Source: Terriglobia bacterium
Lineage (GTDB): Bacteria; Acidobacteriota; Terriglobia; Terriglobales; Acidobacteriaceae
DNA: 64,000 nt
Direction of reading: 5' to 3'
Assembly: GCA_020072645.1 (NCBI GenBank)
Contig: JAIQGK010000023.1
Span: 1 to 64,000, forward strand
In this document: positions 16,649-26,057 of the stretch, piece after piece
How the letters are laid out: every line of letters starts with the position of its first letter
Position numbering within the stretch: the first letter of the stretch is position 1
Notes under the pieces: model-generated
What the model was told of the DNA's origin: nothing
What the model saw: the letters and a program-made list of their open reading frames with translations, nothing else
Databases searched by the model: none
Translations under genes and position numbers: made by a program

Positions 16649-17506
16649 TTAGCGGTCGAAGGTTGCTGCCAAGCTGTTAACTCGTTCTTCCTCTTTCCAT
16701 CCGGGCCTTCCCAGAAGATAACGCAACTTCAACCGCCACGTGTCCGCACGCCGTACGTCATTCCAGATGTCGATCCACTCATGGAAGGCGATGCGCAGCG
16801 GGTTATAGCTGTTGATATTCTTCGTCAGGCCGTAAATCACTTTTTCGCCTTCGGGCTCAAACGTGCCAAAAAGACGGTCCCAGATGATGAGCACGCCGGC
16901 GTGGTTGCGATCGAGATAACGGTGGTTCGATCCGTGATGGACGCGGTGGTGTGACGGCGTATTCATCACCCACTCCAGCGGCCCCATGCGGCGCACAAGT
17001 TCGGTATGAATCCAGAACTGGTAGAGCAAGCTTATGGACTGCATGGTGAGCACCATAATGGGCGCAAAGCCAATCAGCGGCAGCCACAGCCAGAAGATGA
17101 ACGACATGAAGAAGCCGGTCCAGGTCTGGCGCAAGGCTGTGCCCAGGTTGTAATGCTGCGATGAATGATGGACCACGTGCGACGCCCAGAACAGCCGGCA
17201 CTCATGGCTGGTTCGATGAAACCAGTAGTAGGTGAGGTCTTCAGCAAAAAATAAAATGGCCCACGCCCACCATTGATATCCGATATTGAAAATAGCGAAG
17301 CGATGGACTGCGGTGTAGGCTGCAAATGCCAGCGCTTTGCTGGCCGCGCCAAGAAGTACGCTTCCGGTGCCCATAGCCAGGCTGGCGGCAGTGTCCTTGA
17401 ACCGGTAAAGATCACGCCGCATGACAGCGTCAAGCACCACCTCCAGCAGCAAAAGCGCGACAAAGCCGGGGATGGCCAGGTTGATGAGGTTGGGTATCTG
17501 CGGCAT
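16649..17506 (-). CDS. Fatty acid hydroxylase / sterol desaturase family protein
   Basis: A 285-residue membrane protein with a di-iron centre built from histidine clusters: HRTSH (97-101), HVVHH (110-114) and the later HHRVHHGSNHRYLDRNH. Several hydrophobic segments lie at the N-terminus and between the clusters. Members hydroxylate or desaturate fatty acids, carotenoids, sterols or ether lipids using oxygen. The substrate cannot be inferred; no lipid or sterol gene is nearby. It converges with the E1-alpha-like gene. Confidence 0.85.
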   Translation of the reverse strand: MPQIPNLINLAIPGFVALLLLEVVLDAVMRRDLYRFKDTAASLAMGTGSVLLGAASKALAFAAYTAVHRFAIFNIGYQWWAWAILFFAEDLTYYWFHRTSHECRLFWASHVVHHSSQHYNLGTALRQTWTGFFMSFIFWLWLPLIGFAPIMVLTMQSISLLYQFWIHTELVRRMGPLEWVMNTPSHHRVHHGSNHRYLDRNHAGVLIIWDRLFGTFEPEGEKVIYGLTKNINSYNPLRIAFHEWIDIWNDVRRADTWRLKLRYLLGRPGWKEEERVNSLAATFDR

Positions 17507-17683
17507 GCGAATCAGCCCTGCTTCAGTGAGCAGTTTAGCGGAAATCTGAATCCAGAAGAAAGCTTTTCTTAAGCGATACGGCTGCTACTTCCCCTTGGTA
17601 TTTTTTATGACCGCGCACAAAACACGTTCCTGCAATTACAATTCCTGTGACGCTGTTAAACGCACTTCTTTAAAGGAGATCTC

Positions 17684-18007
17684 ATGGCTGGAGTAAAGTT
17701 GGTGGTGATGTACCCTCGTCCCAAAGATGTTGATGCGTTTGAAAAGGTGTACCAGACAGAACATGTGCCGATGGCGGTGGAAAAGCTGAAAGGCAAAACC
17801 AAGCTTGTTGCAACCAAGGTGACCGGATCGCCGCAAGGGACCGCCCCGTTCTATCGCATCGCTGAAGTCCATTTCCCTTCCATGGAAGCATTGCAAGCTT
17901 GCGCCGCTTCAGAAGGCGGCCAACAGACGATTGGCCATGCAATGAAGATTTCTTCCGGCGGTCCTCCCGTCATCATGATCGCAGAAGAAGAATCGTTCAG
18001 CTTCTGA
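17684..18007 (+). CDS. EthD-family small protein
   Basis: A 107-residue protein with the dimeric ferredoxin-like EthD fold pattern: an opening strand KLVVMYPRPKDVDAFEKVY, then EHVPMAVEKL and VHFPSMEALQACAAS. EthD proteins are accessory factors or small monooxygenase-like enzymes in degradation clusters. AAGGAG lies 7 bases before the ATG. It begins a same-direction run with a quinone oxidoreductase, an AhpD-like protein and a nitronate monooxygenase. Confidence 0.75.
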   Translation: MAGVKLVVMYPRPKDVDAFEKVYQTEHVPMAVEKLKGKTKLVATKVTGSPQGTAPFYRIAEVHFPSMEALQACAASEGGQQTIGHAMKISSGGPPVIMIAEEESFSF

Positions 18008-18089
18008 AGTAACATCAGGGCCCTGCGATTTCTGCGCAATTAATTCAACTTTCAGCGACCGCACTCTAGTACGGCGCAGCCAGGTATCT

Positions 18090-19058
18090 ATGAAAGCGAT
18101 TCAAATACAGAAAACAGGAGGACCAGAAGCCCTAACACTGGTCGATCTGCCGATTCCGAAGCCAAAAGCAAATGAGGCCGTGGTGAAGATCGCGGCCATC
18201 GGCGTGAATTTTATTGACGTTTACTTTCGTGAGGGGCGTTATCCCGCGCCGCTGCCATTTGTCGATGGACAGGAAGCAGCCGGAACTGTAAGTGACGTTG
18301 GCAGCCAGGTAACAACCGTCAAGCCGGGAGACCGTGTGGCATATACCGGCGTGATTGGCGCTTACGCTGAGTATGCGTCCGTGCCTGCGGACCGGCTGGT
18401 GCGCGTGCCGAATGGAATCACTGACCAGCAAGCTGCAGCAGCCATGCTGCAAGGGATGACTGCACACTATCTGGTGAACAGCACGTATCCCTTGAAGAAA
18501 GGTGAGACGGCACTGATCCACGCTGCCGCCGGCGGTGTAGGGTTGTTGCTGGTGCAGATGGCCAGGAACATTGGCGCGCGTGCCATTGGGACGGTGGGCA
18601 CCGAGGAGAAAGCCAAACTTGCGCGAGAAGCCGGCGCAGAAGATGTGATCGTTTATACGCAGCAGGATTTTGAAGCTGAAACCAAACGCCTGACCGAGAA
18701 CAAAGGTGTGCACGTGGTATATGACGGCGTGGGCAAGAGCACGTTTGAAAAAGGGCTGAATGTACTCCGTCCGCGCGGTTACATGGTACTTTTTGGAGGC
18801 GCCAGCGGCGCTGTTCCGCCGTTTGATCCCATTGCGCTCTCGCAAAAGGGCTCGCTGTTTCTCACGCGGCCCAGCCTGGTCCATTACATTGCAACGCGCA
18901 ATGAACTGGAACACCGGTCCACTGACATCTTCAATATGATCATTGCAGGCAAGTTGAAGCTGCGGATCGGCCATGTCTACAAGCTGGAAGAGGTGCAGCA
19001 GGCGCATCGCGATCTGGAAGGCCGCAAGACAACGGGCAAGATTTTGTTAGTGCCGTAA
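18090..19058 (+). CDS. NADPH:quinone oxidoreductase, zinc-independent MDR family
   Basis: A 322-residue enzyme of the quinone reductase (Qor) branch. It opens with MKAIQIQKTGGPEALTLVDL, followed by NFIDVYFREGRYP and a Rossmann nucleotide site AAAGGVGLLLVQMA. It ends with KLRIGHVYKLEEVQQAH and GRKTTGKILL. Zinc ligands of the alcohol dehydrogenases are absent. It reduces quinones or enones using NADPH. The stop lies 56 bases before the AhpD-like gene. Confidence 0.9.
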   Translation: MKAIQIQKTGGPEALTLVDLPIPKPKANEAVVKIAAIGVNFIDVYFREGRYPAPLPFVDGQEAAGTVSDVGSQVTTVKPGDRVAYTGVIGAYAEYASVPADRLVRVPNGITDQQAAAAMLQGMTAHYLVNSTYPLKKGETALIHAAAGGVGLLLVQMARNIGARAIGTVGTEEKAKLAREAGAEDVIVYTQQDFEAETKRLTENKGVHVVYDGVGKSTFEKGLNVLRPRGYMVLFGGASGAVPPFDPIALSQKGSLFLTRPSLVHYIATRNELEHRSTDIFNMIIAGKLKLRIGHVYKLEEVQQAHRDLEGRKTTGKILLVP

Positions 19059-19114
19059 GAGGGAGACGGAGCGATGCTACGTCTCCGCGGCGGGATTTTG
19101 AATTTAGGAGAACC

Positions 19115-19516
19115 ATGTCGACCCTTGGATTCATCGAATATGAACAAGCCAGCGCGGAAGTTCGCGCCGTGTATGACGACATCAAGGCCACGCGCAAGAT
19201 CGATAAAGTCACGAACTTCTGGAAAGCGCTCGCACACGATCCTGTCCGGCTGAAGCGTACATGGGAAGACACCAAAAGCATCATGGCGGCGGGAGCGCTT
19301 GATCCGCTGGTGAAAGAACTTCTCTATGTTGCCGTAAGCGTGAGCAACCAGTGCGATTACTGCATCGCAGCGCACACTGCGTCGGCACGCAAGAAAGGCA
19401 TGACCGAAGCGATGTTCAATGAGATGCTGGCGGTCGTAGGGCTGGCGAATTCCAACAACCGGCTGGTCGCGGGACTTCAGGTAGAAATCGACGAGCAATT
19501 CAAGGCGATTGGTTAA
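19115..19516 (+). CDS. Carboxymuconolactone decarboxylase / AhpD-like protein
   Basis: A 133-residue protein of the all-helical CMD/AhpD family. The redox motif CDYCIAAH (C80, C83, H87) matches the peroxidase-type members that act as thiol reductants or alkylhydroperoxidases, rather than lactone decarboxylases. TTAGGAG precedes the ATG by five bases. It lies in a run of small redox genes. Confidence 0.85.
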   Translation: MSTLGFIEYEQASAEVRAVYDDIKATRKIDKVTNFWKALAHDPVRLKRTWEDTKSIMAAGALDPLVKELLYVAVSVSNQCDYCIAAHTASARKKGMTEAMFNEMLAVVGLANSNNRLVAGLQVEIDEQFKAIG

Positions 19517-19549
19517 GGGCACAAGTGCTGATCGTGGAACCCAAGTTGT

Positions 19550-20623
19550 ATGAATGATTTTTGTCGCAAGTATGGGCTTAGCATTCCTGTGGTGCTGGCG
19601 CCGATGGGCGGTGGACCGTCGACACCAGAACTTGTAGCAGCAGTTTCAAACGCAGGCGGACTCGGGTCGCTGGCAGCGGCCTACTCCAACGCCGAGCGCA
19701 TTGAGCAGGACATTGCCGCGATCCGAAAGCTCACGACAAAGCCGTTTGCCGTGAATTTGTTTTCGGCGCAGGCGCAGTTGCCGCTTAATGATGGCGTTAA
19801 GGCTGTAGCCGATTTTCTGCGGCCTTATCATGAGCGGCTTGGCTTGAAAGCGCCTGAGCTTCCGCAAAAGCCAATCGAAAATTTTGATGAACAATTGGAA
19901 GCAGTGGCAAAAGCGGCTCCGCCTATTGTGAGCTTCACCTTTGGGTTGTTATCGCAGAAGGCCAGCGATCGGCTCAAATCGCAGGGGACGTATCTGATGG
20001 GCACGGCCACAACCGTGGAAGAAGCCAGACAGCTAGAAAAAGCAGGTGTAGATGCGGTGATCGCGCAAGGCAGCGAAGCGGGCGCGCATCGCGGCACGTT
20101 TGCGGTACCGGCTGAAGAAGCGCTGGTAGGCACAGTGGCGCTGGTTCCACAGGTGGTGGATGCGGTGCGTGTTCCGGTGATTGCATCCGGCGGCATTATG
20201 GACGGGCGCGGTCTGATGGCGGCATTGGCGCTGGGCGCAAGCGCGGTACAGATGGGAACGGCATTCCTGGCGTGCAAAGAGGCGGGGACGAACGGTGCTT
20301 ACCGTGAGGCACTGCTGCATGGCGGGAAAGCCGCGACGACGCTGACGCGCGCGTTTTCCGGACGCATGGCCCGCGGCCTGAGTAATGAGTTCATTAAAAA
20401 ATGGAATGCGGCGGGCGTGGAACACCTGCCCTATCCGTGGCAGAATGCGTTTACACAGCCGATGCGGCGGGCGGCTGCGGCGGCAAAGCAAGCTGGGCTT
20501 CTTTCTTTATGGGCAGGCCAGGGACTTGGGATGTTGCGGGAAACCACGGCAGAGCAGTTGATGAAGCACTTGCAGGAAGAGATGAAACAAGCTTGGGCAA
20601 AGCTGAAAGAACAGATGAAGTAA
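19550..20623 (+). CDS. Nitronate monooxygenase (2-nitropropane dioxygenase family)
   Basis: A 357-residue FMN-dependent TIM-barrel enzyme that oxidises alkyl nitronates such as propionate-3-nitronate. Typical segments are the opening IPVVLAPMGGG, the catalytic-histidine loop QGSEAGAHRGTF, the phosphate-binding PVIASGGIMDGRGL and the following ALGASAVQMGTAFL. It is the last gene of the plus-strand run; its stop is 20 bases from the end of the convergent livF. Confidence 0.88.
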   Translation: MNDFCRKYGLSIPVVLAPMGGGPSTPELVAAVSNAGGLGSLAAAYSNAERIEQDIAAIRKLTTKPFAVNLFSAQAQLPLNDGVKAVADFLRPYHERLGLKAPELPQKPIENFDEQLEAVAKAAPPIVSFTFGLLSQKASDRLKSQGTYLMGTATTVEEARQLEKAGVDAVIAQGSEAGAHRGTFAVPAEEALVGTVALVPQVVDAVRVPVIASGGIMDGRGLMAALALGASAVQMGTAFLACKEAGTNGAYREALLHGGKAATTLTRAFSGRMARGLSNEFIKKWNAAGVEHLPYPWQNAFTQPMRRAAAAAKQAGLLSLWAGQGLGMLRETTAEQLMKHLQEEMKQAWAKLKEQMK

Positions 20624-20642
20624 ATGGCCTGGACTTTCGACT

Positions 20643-21392
20643 TTAAAGGCCCAGATAAGCTGCGCGAACCATTGCATTGCTGAGAAGATTTTTTGCCTCG
20701 TCTGCCAGCAGCACGGAACCATTTTGCACCACGTAACCGCGATCAGAGATGCTCAGGGCGCTGACTACGTTCTGCTCCACGATCAACATGGTGATGCCGG
20801 TGCCGCGGACTTCCTGAATTTTCTCAAAAACTTCTTCAACGATCTTGGGGGCCAGACCAAGGGAAGGTTCGTCGAGAAGAAGAAGCTTGGGCTGGGCCAT
20901 GAGTCCACGCGCAATCGCCACCATCTGCTGCTCGCCGCCGGAAAGCGTTCCGGCCAATTGGTTGAGCCGTTCCTCCAGCCGAGGAAAAAGCGCGAGCTGT
21001 TCCGCCATCAGTTGTTTTACATTGGCGCGCGCTCGCGGAGTATAAGCCCCGAGCGAAAGATTTTCTTTCACCGTCATGAAGGGAAAGACCTGGCGGCCTT
21101 CAGGCACGTGGCTTATGCCTCGCGATACCATATCGTGCGCGGGAACGCGTGAGACATCCTTGCCCGCAAAACGCACGGAGCCGCTGGCGGGCGGCTTCAT
21201 CCCAGAAATCACGCGCAGGATCGTGGTCTTCCCTGCTCCGTTCGCGCCGATGAGAGTGACAATTTCACCGGCATTCACCTGAAGCGAGATATCAAAGAGC
21301 GCCTGTAGATCGCCGTAGAACGCCGTCACGTTGCCGACTTCCAGCAAGGGCGCGCCTGCCATGGGATCGAGCGAACTGGTGGGCGCGTTCAC
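20643..21392 (-). CDS. livF: Branched-chain amino acid ABC importer, ATPase LivF
   Basis: A 249-residue ATPase with Walker A GANGAGKTT, signature LSGGEQQ, Walker B LLLLDEPSLGLAP and the H-loop region LIVEQNV characteristic of LivF. It is the last gene of livK-H-M-G-F on the minus strand. Its start overlaps the livG stop by 4 bases. Confidence 0.92.
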   Translation of the reverse strand: MNAPTSSLDPMAGAPLLEVGNVTAFYGDLQALFDISLQVNAGEIVTLIGANGAGKTTILRVISGMKPPASGSVRFAGKDVSRVPAHDMVSRGISHVPEGRQVFPFMTVKENLSLGAYTPRARANVKQLMAEQLALFPRLEERLNQLAGTLSGGEQQMVAIARGLMAQPKLLLLDEPSLGLAPKIVEEVFEKIQEVRGTGITMLIVEQNVVSALSISDRGYVVQNGSVLLADEAKNLLSNAMVRAAYLGL

Positions 21393-22126
21393 TGGGTCAG
21401 CTCCTTGTATTTAGGTCCGAGATAAGCTTCGATGACTTCAGGCAGCTTTACCACCTGAGCAGGCACGCCTTCAGCGATTTTGGCTCCATAATCGAGAACG
21501 ATCACGCGATGGGCGATCTTCATGACTACCTGCATCACGTGTTCCACGCCGCCCACTACGCTCACGCCCCATTCAGGGAGACGCTTGACCAGTTCCGCCA
21601 ATGCCAGCGCTTCGCTGGTGGTGAGTCCTGAGACAACTTCATCGAGAAGAATCAGCTTGGGTTTAGTCGCCAGTGCGCGTGCGATTTCAAGACGCTTGAG
21701 TGCAGCCAGAGGCAGACCTTTGGCAGAAAACTTGCTTAGGTGCGACATCTGGAGAAAGTCGAGAATCTTTGCCGCTTCCTGGGCCGCATGGCCCAGACTG
21801 CGGGTATGCATGAACGCGCCCAGCATCACGTTTTCCAGCACGGTCAGGCTGGGTATGGGCTTTACGATCTGGAACGTGCGGCCTATACCCAGGCGTGCGG
21901 CACGGTCCGGCGACATCTTGGAAATGTCTTTTCCTTGAAAGCGAATAACGCCCTCATTGGGATGGAGGAACCCGCTGATCAAATTAAAAACCGTAGTCTT
22001 GCCCGCGCCATTGGGACCGATGATAAAAAGTATCTCGCCCTCGTTCATCGAGAGTGTAACGCTCTTCACGGCCCTGAGACCGCCAAAGCGCTTGGTGACG
22101 TTTTCCATTTCCAGAATGGGCGTCAT
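21389..22126 (-). CDS. livG: Branched-chain amino acid ABC importer, ATPase LivG
   Basis: A 245-residue ATPase with Walker A GPNGAGKTT and the LivG-type FQIVKPIPSLTVLENVMLG. The signature region reads GLPLAALKRLEIARAL instead of an LSxGQ-type motif, Walker B reads LILLDEVVSGL, and the H-loop is GVEHVM. To my knowledge this resembles a recognised variant branch of LivG proteins (DEVMAGL and EHVM motifs), so it is likely functional. It overlaps both neighbours by 4 bases. Confidence 0.9.
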   Translation of the reverse strand: MTPILEMENVTKRFGGLRAVKSVTLSMNEGEILFIIGPNGAGKTTVFNLISGFLHPNEGVIRFQGKDISKMSPDRAARLGIGRTFQIVKPIPSLTVLENVMLGAFMHTRSLGHAAQEAAKILDFLQMSHLSKFSAKGLPLAALKRLEIARALATKPKLILLDEVVSGLTTSEALALAELVKRLPEWGVSVVGGVEHVMQVVMKIAHRVIVLDYGAKIAEGVPAQVVKLPEVIEAYLGPKYKELTQ

Positions 22127-23106
22127 TGCGCAGCTCCGTCCATGACCGGTTGCGGCTTGACGTCTTTGGGTGGTTTGATCCGTTTGCGGAACAGATGTTC
22201 TAGTCCGCCGACAATACCCTCCGGCATGAACAGCACTACCACGACGATCAAGATGCCATAGATGAGAAGATGGCTTTCCTGGAAGACATTCTTGAACGCT
22301 TCTGAGGCGGTCAGCAGCAGCACTGCGCCCACAATCGGGCCGAGCAACGTTCCAGCGCCGCCCAGCATGGTGATGATGGCAATCTGGATGGAAATATCAA
22401 TGGTAAGAATGCTGTCTGGAACAATGAACTGGAACGCGCTGCCGTAAAGAGCGCCGGCCAGAGCGGTAAGGAACGCGCTTATCAGCAGCGCATATAGTTT
22501 GCAGCGAGCTGTGTTAATTCCGACCGCCGCGGCTGTATCTTCATCTTCACGGATGGCCATAAGGTAATAGCCAAAGCGCGAGCGCGAGGCCCAATAATTG
22601 GTTATGAAGGACATTACGGCCAACGCTACAGCGGCGAGATAAAACGATCGCCAGAACGTCCTACCGACGAAGAGAGCGGGCATGGTTAAGCCAATGGCTC
22701 CGCCGGTTACGTTCAGATTGGTGGCGGCAAGCCGCAAGACTTCAGCAAAGGCGATGGTGGCAAGAGCGAAATAAGGACCGCGAAGCCGGAAGGAAATCGC
22801 GCCGATTAAAGCGGCGACTGCGGTGGAGACAATGGCGGCGAGGAAGGCGGCGATCCAGACGGGAACCCCAAGTTCAGTAAAGATAGCAAGCCCATAAGCG
22901 CCTACGCCAAAGAAGGCTACATGGCCAAGCGAGAGCTGTCCGGCGTAACCGCCGACCAGGTTCCAGGCAAGTCCGAGTGCGGCGAACAGAGTAATGCGGA
23001 AGAGCACCTGAAGCTGATAGTTGTTATGGATAAACCATGGCATGCGCCCCCAAACCAGCACAACGACAATAGAGACCCAGAATTTCCAGCTCTTTAAAAG
23101 GCTCAT
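22123..23106 (-). CDS. livM: Branched-chain amino acid ABC importer, permease LivM
   Basis: A permease of 327 residues when started at 23106 (MSLLKSWKFW), whose ATG overlaps the livH stop as ATGA. Typical LivM segments are LGLAWNLVGGYAGQLSLGHVAFFGVGAY, and the cytoplasmic EAA-like loop RSRFGYYLMAIREDEDTAAAVGI that contacts the ATPases (each given in part). About nine hydrophobic segments are visible. A longer frame reaches 23187 but runs into livH. Confidence 0.9.
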   Translation of the reverse strand: MSLLKSWKFWVSIVVVLVWGRMPWFIHNNYQLQVLFRITLFAALGLAWNLVGGYAGQLSLGHVAFFGVGAYGLAIFTELGVPVWIAAFLAAIVSTAVAALIGAISFRLRGPYFALATIAFAEVLRLAATNLNVTGGAIGLTMPALFVGRTFWRSFYLAAVALAVMSFITNYWASRSRFGYYLMAIREDEDTAAAVGINTARCKLYALLISAFLTALAGALYGSAFQFIVPDSILTIDISIQIAIITMLGGAGTLLGPIVGAVLLLTASEAFKNVFQESHLLIYGILIVVVVLFMPEGIVGGLEHLFRKRIKPPKDVKPQPVMDGAAQ

Positions 23107-23969
23107 GCGCGCTGCCTCCCAAAGATGCCCGCGGGCTTGAATGAGAGCACCAGGAGAAACAAAACGAAATCGACGATCAAGGCCCACTGGTTGCCGAAAT
23201 AAAGGCTGGTCAAGCTTTCTGAAAGGCCAAGCACCAATCCGCCGAAGGCCGCGCCTTCAATGGAACCCATGCCTCCGAGCACGACCATCACAAACGCTTT
23301 GGTGGTGTAGTCTTCGCCGACGCCAGGAAAAAGATAGAGGCGAGGCAGCAGCAGACCGCCCGCAATGCCGGCAAGCGCAGTTCCCAAAGCAAAGCTGATG
23401 CCCTGAATGCGCACAAGATTGATGCCCATGAGTGGCGCGATCTCTGCATTCTGCGAGATGGCGCGCAAGGCCTGGCCGGTGAGACTGCGAACTACGAATG
23501 AACGCAGGCCGATGACAAACGCAACAGCGATGGCAAACGAAAGAACTTCAGCCGCATTAGCGCCAAAAGGCCCAAGATGAATGCTGCGGTTGATGAGGTC
23601 AATGTTCGTCTGGCGATAATCGGCTTTGAAGACGAGCTGCGCGGCGTCGGTCAGGATCAGTCCGATTCCCATTGTCATGAGGATCTGCATGAAGTGGGAG
23701 CGATCACGAATCGGCCTGATCAGCGCCATGTAGACCAGATAGCCGAAGATAAACAGCGCGATGCCTGCAGGAATGAAGCCGATGTAGGGATTGATTTTGA
23801 AGTAATCGAAGAGAACATAGGTGGCATACATGCCCACCATGAGAAAAGCGCCATGAGCAAAATTGACAATGCGCATGACGCCAAAAATCAGGGCCAGGCC
23901 CATTCCGATCACGGCATAGAGTGCTCCCGTCAACAGACCATCAGCACAGGCTTGTAAGAAACGAACCAA
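23103..23969 (-). CDS. livH: Branched-chain amino acid ABC importer, permease LivH
   Basis: A permease with ALYAVIGMGLALIFGVMRI and NFAHGAFLMVGMY, the hallmark LivH opening. A TTG at 23969 gives 288 residues, the normal family length. The first ATG in frame (24068) would add 33 residues encoded by a palindromic spacer repeat, with no family match. I therefore prefer the later start, though no strong ribosome binding site supports either. The ATPase-contact loop is LRAISQNAEIAPLMGIN. Confidence 0.85.
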   Translation of the reverse strand: MVRFLQACADGLLTGALYAVIGMGLALIFGVMRIVNFAHGAFLMVGMYATYVLFDYFKINPYIGFIPAGIALFIFGYLVYMALIRPIRDRSHFMQILMTMGIGLILTDAAQLVFKADYRQTNIDLINRSIHLGPFGANAAEVLSFAIAVAFVIGLRSFVVRSLTGQALRAISQNAEIAPLMGINLVRIQGISFALGTALAGIAGGLLLPRLYLFPGVGEDYTTKAFVMVVLGGMGSIEGAAFGGLVLGLSESLTSLYFGNQWALIVDFVLFLLVLSFKPAGIFGRQRA

Positions 23970-24098
23970 ATTTCTCGAGACCTCGTCTTTCGGGGCTGAA
24001 GCCTTTGTTCCCACCCTTTCCGTAAAGAACACGGAAAGGATGCGGCACCCGAAGTGGAGACGTAGCATGCTACGTCTCTACGTAAGAATTCTCGTGCT

Positions 24099-25280
24099 CT
24101 ATCTTTTAGACCACACCGGCGCGGGAATAATCGGCTTGGTTTCCGCTGCGTCGGCGGGGAAAACCACGCGATATTGTCCTTTCTGCACTTGCGTGATCAG
24201 CACGGGATGCTGGTTTTGTCCGTTATCAAACTTGATAGGACCAAATGGAGTTGAAGACATGTTGATGTTCTTGATGGCGTCGCGAATTTTAGCCGGATCC
24301 AGAGACTTGGCATTGTTCATGGCCTGAGCGGCAACGCGCAAGGCAGCATACGCCTGGATGGCATGATAAGCCGGGTGGGACTTGAAGCGCTTGAAATATT
24401 CGGCGTCAAATTCCTTTGAGCCTGCCCACTTTGCATCCGGCAGCCATTGAGAAACAGAGAAGGTGTATTCGGCGTTCTTGCCCGCGCCTTTTTCCGTGGG
24501 AAATTCCGCGGCGGCAAATCCGGTGCCGGCGGAAGTGTAATACTTGGGATTCAAATCCACTTCCCGGGCCTGACGCATGAGGGTGGTGGCGTCAAGAAGA
24601 TAGGAACAGAGGTAGATCACATCTGGATTCGCTTGTTTCACGCGCTGCAAAACGGCCTTGTAGTCCGGCGATTTGGCCTCGTAGGATTCGACCGCGACAA
24701 GCTCAATGCCTGCATCTTTGGCTGCAGCCGTCATGGCCTTCATGTTCGACTGGCCGAAGTTGGTGTTCTCATAGACAATCGCCATTTTCTTGGGCGCGCC
24801 ATTGGCCTTTAAGAATGCGATAGTCGCTTTGGCATAATCATTGGCGCCGGCACAGACTCGGAAGATCCAGGGCGACTTGGAGTCCATGACGTTATCGGCA
24901 GTGGCAGTGGGAATGATAAGAGGCGTCTCTCGCTGTGTGACCGCAGGCACAATGGCCTTGGTGCTCTCACTGGAATAAGAACCGAGCAGCACGGGAACCT
25001 GGTCTTGGTCAATCAGCTTGGAAACACCTTGAACAGCCTGATCGGGCTTGCTCTGGTCGTCATAAAAATCAAGCTCAATTTTTTTGCCCAGAACTCCGCC
25101 CTTGGCATTGATCTCATCGAGCGCGATGGCATAGCCATTTTTGTGCGCTTCTCCGAAAGCGGCCAGGCTGCCGGTGAGAGAAGTGATGACGCCGATCTTG
25201 GTTGTGGCTTGTCCGAAAGCTGGAACGACGGACGCGAACAAAGACAGAATTCCTAAGGCAGCGATTGCTTTAAAGCGCAT
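24099..25280 (-). CDS. livK: Branched-chain amino acid ABC importer, periplasmic binding protein
   Basis: Started at 25280 (GGGGGA four bases upstream) the protein has 393 residues and a clean signal peptide MRFKAIAALGILSLFASVVP...FGQ. The mature part shows the type I periplasmic binding fold: GVITSLTGSLAAFGEAHKNG, AIALDEINAKGGVLGKKI and IYLCSYLLDATTLMRQARE (each in part). Ligands of this family are branched-chain amino acids, amides, short-chain amines or aromatics; the ligand here is not certain. It heads the liv operon. Confidence 0.9.
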   Translation of the reverse strand: MRFKAIAALGILSLFASVVPAFGQATTKIGVITSLTGSLAAFGEAHKNGYAIALDEINAKGGVLGKKIELDFYDDQSKPDQAVQGVSKLIDQDQVPVLLGSYSSESTKAIVPAVTQRETPLIIPTATADNVMDSKSPWIFRVCAGANDYAKATIAFLKANGAPKKMAIVYENTNFGQSNMKAMTAAAKDAGIELVAVESYEAKSPDYKAVLQRVKQANPDVIYLCSYLLDATTLMRQAREVDLNPKYYTSAGTGFAAAEFPTEKGAGKNAEYTFSVSQWLPDAKWAGSKEFDAEYFKRFKSHPAYHAIQAYAALRVAAQAMNNAKSLDPAKIRDAIKNINMSSTPFGPIKFDNGQNQHPVLITQVQKGQYRVVFPADAAETKPIIPAPVWSKR

Positions 25281-25362
25281 AATCCCCCACATGGTTAAAA
25301 GTGATCGCCAAGCGCGAGAATTATACAACCAGCGTATCGATGACGTTTCGCCAGGCGACAAA

Positions 25363-25378
25363 CCCGCCTTGCGGCGGG
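25363..25378 (-). terminator. Short GC hairpin upstream of livK
   Basis: CCCGCC-GCAA-GGCGGG with a stable tetraloop lies after the 85-residue gene and before livK; only three T follow. It could end the small gene's transcript. Confidence 0.35.
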
Positions 25379-25398
25379 CCGGTTAGGGGTTTGAGGGT

Positions 25399-25656
25399 TC
25401 ATTCATTGGGTGGCTGAGAAAATTTCTCGCGGTCGCGTTCTTCAATGCGGCGCATGGCCCCGAGCAGATGGTAATTTGCTCCTGCCCGAAGGTTCTCATG
25501 CTGGCGGTTAAGCTTCTGCATCATGAGCGGATCGAAAATTCCGACCTGTTCTAATGCTTCCATGTTGCGATGAACGCGGGCGTATGATGCGTTGAGACGG
25601 TGGAGTAGATCGTAGATGAGGAGTTTTGGTGCGCTGCTAGAATCAGTGTCAGCCAT
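25399..25656 (-). CDS. Small protein of unknown function
   Basis: An 85-residue soluble protein, strongly helical, with a charged C-terminal segment (RRIEERDREKFS). There is no signal peptide, metal motif or recognised family. The AGGAAAGG ribosome binding site before the ATG supports translation. It lies just upstream of the liv operon on the same strand, separated by a hairpin. Confidence 0.55.
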   Translation of the reverse strand: MADTDSSSAPKLLIYDLLHRLNASYARVHRNMEALEQVGIFDPLMMQKLNRQHENLRAGANYHLLGAMRRIEERDREKFSQPPNE

Positions 25657-26057
25657 AGGTTGCCTTTCCTAGAAGGTGATTTGTGGTTAGGGCCGCGTCC
25701 GGTGTTAGTAGCACCGGCGTGGCCCGTTAGCTTTTATAATGCGCGGCGAAGGTGGACGCAACAAAATAGCGAAGCGTTTTGAAGAAACGAATAAAGTTAA
25801 GCGGCGGGCGAAGATTGTTAAGAGCAGCAGCTAGCAATTAGGAACTGGCAATTAGCCAAAACCAGCTCCTAACTCTTAGCCGTTAGCTCTTAGCTAGAAA
25901 AATCAAAAAGAAAATCTATCGCAGGCGAGGGCGGACTGCGATCCCATACGTTTTATTGGACACAGGCAGGAATGCGCGGCACAAAGGCCCGCTCCACCCC
26001 GTAGTGTAAGTAATCGCAGCCATGAACGCTGGCGCACAAAGCAGCATCGGGACAATC
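25657..26057. other. Spacer with hairpin and low-complexity repeat
   Basis: A strong imperfect hairpin lies at 25690-25725 (GGGCC and CCGGTG pairing with CACCGG and GGCCC). A TTAGC/AATTAGC-type repeat fills 25826-25897. No protein-coding frame is convincing. Confidence 0.6.

Noticed and set aside
21389-22126. LivG as an inactive ATPase because of its unusual signature motif
   Set aside because: Walker A, Walker B and the H-loop are intact, and the altered motifs resemble a known LivG branch.
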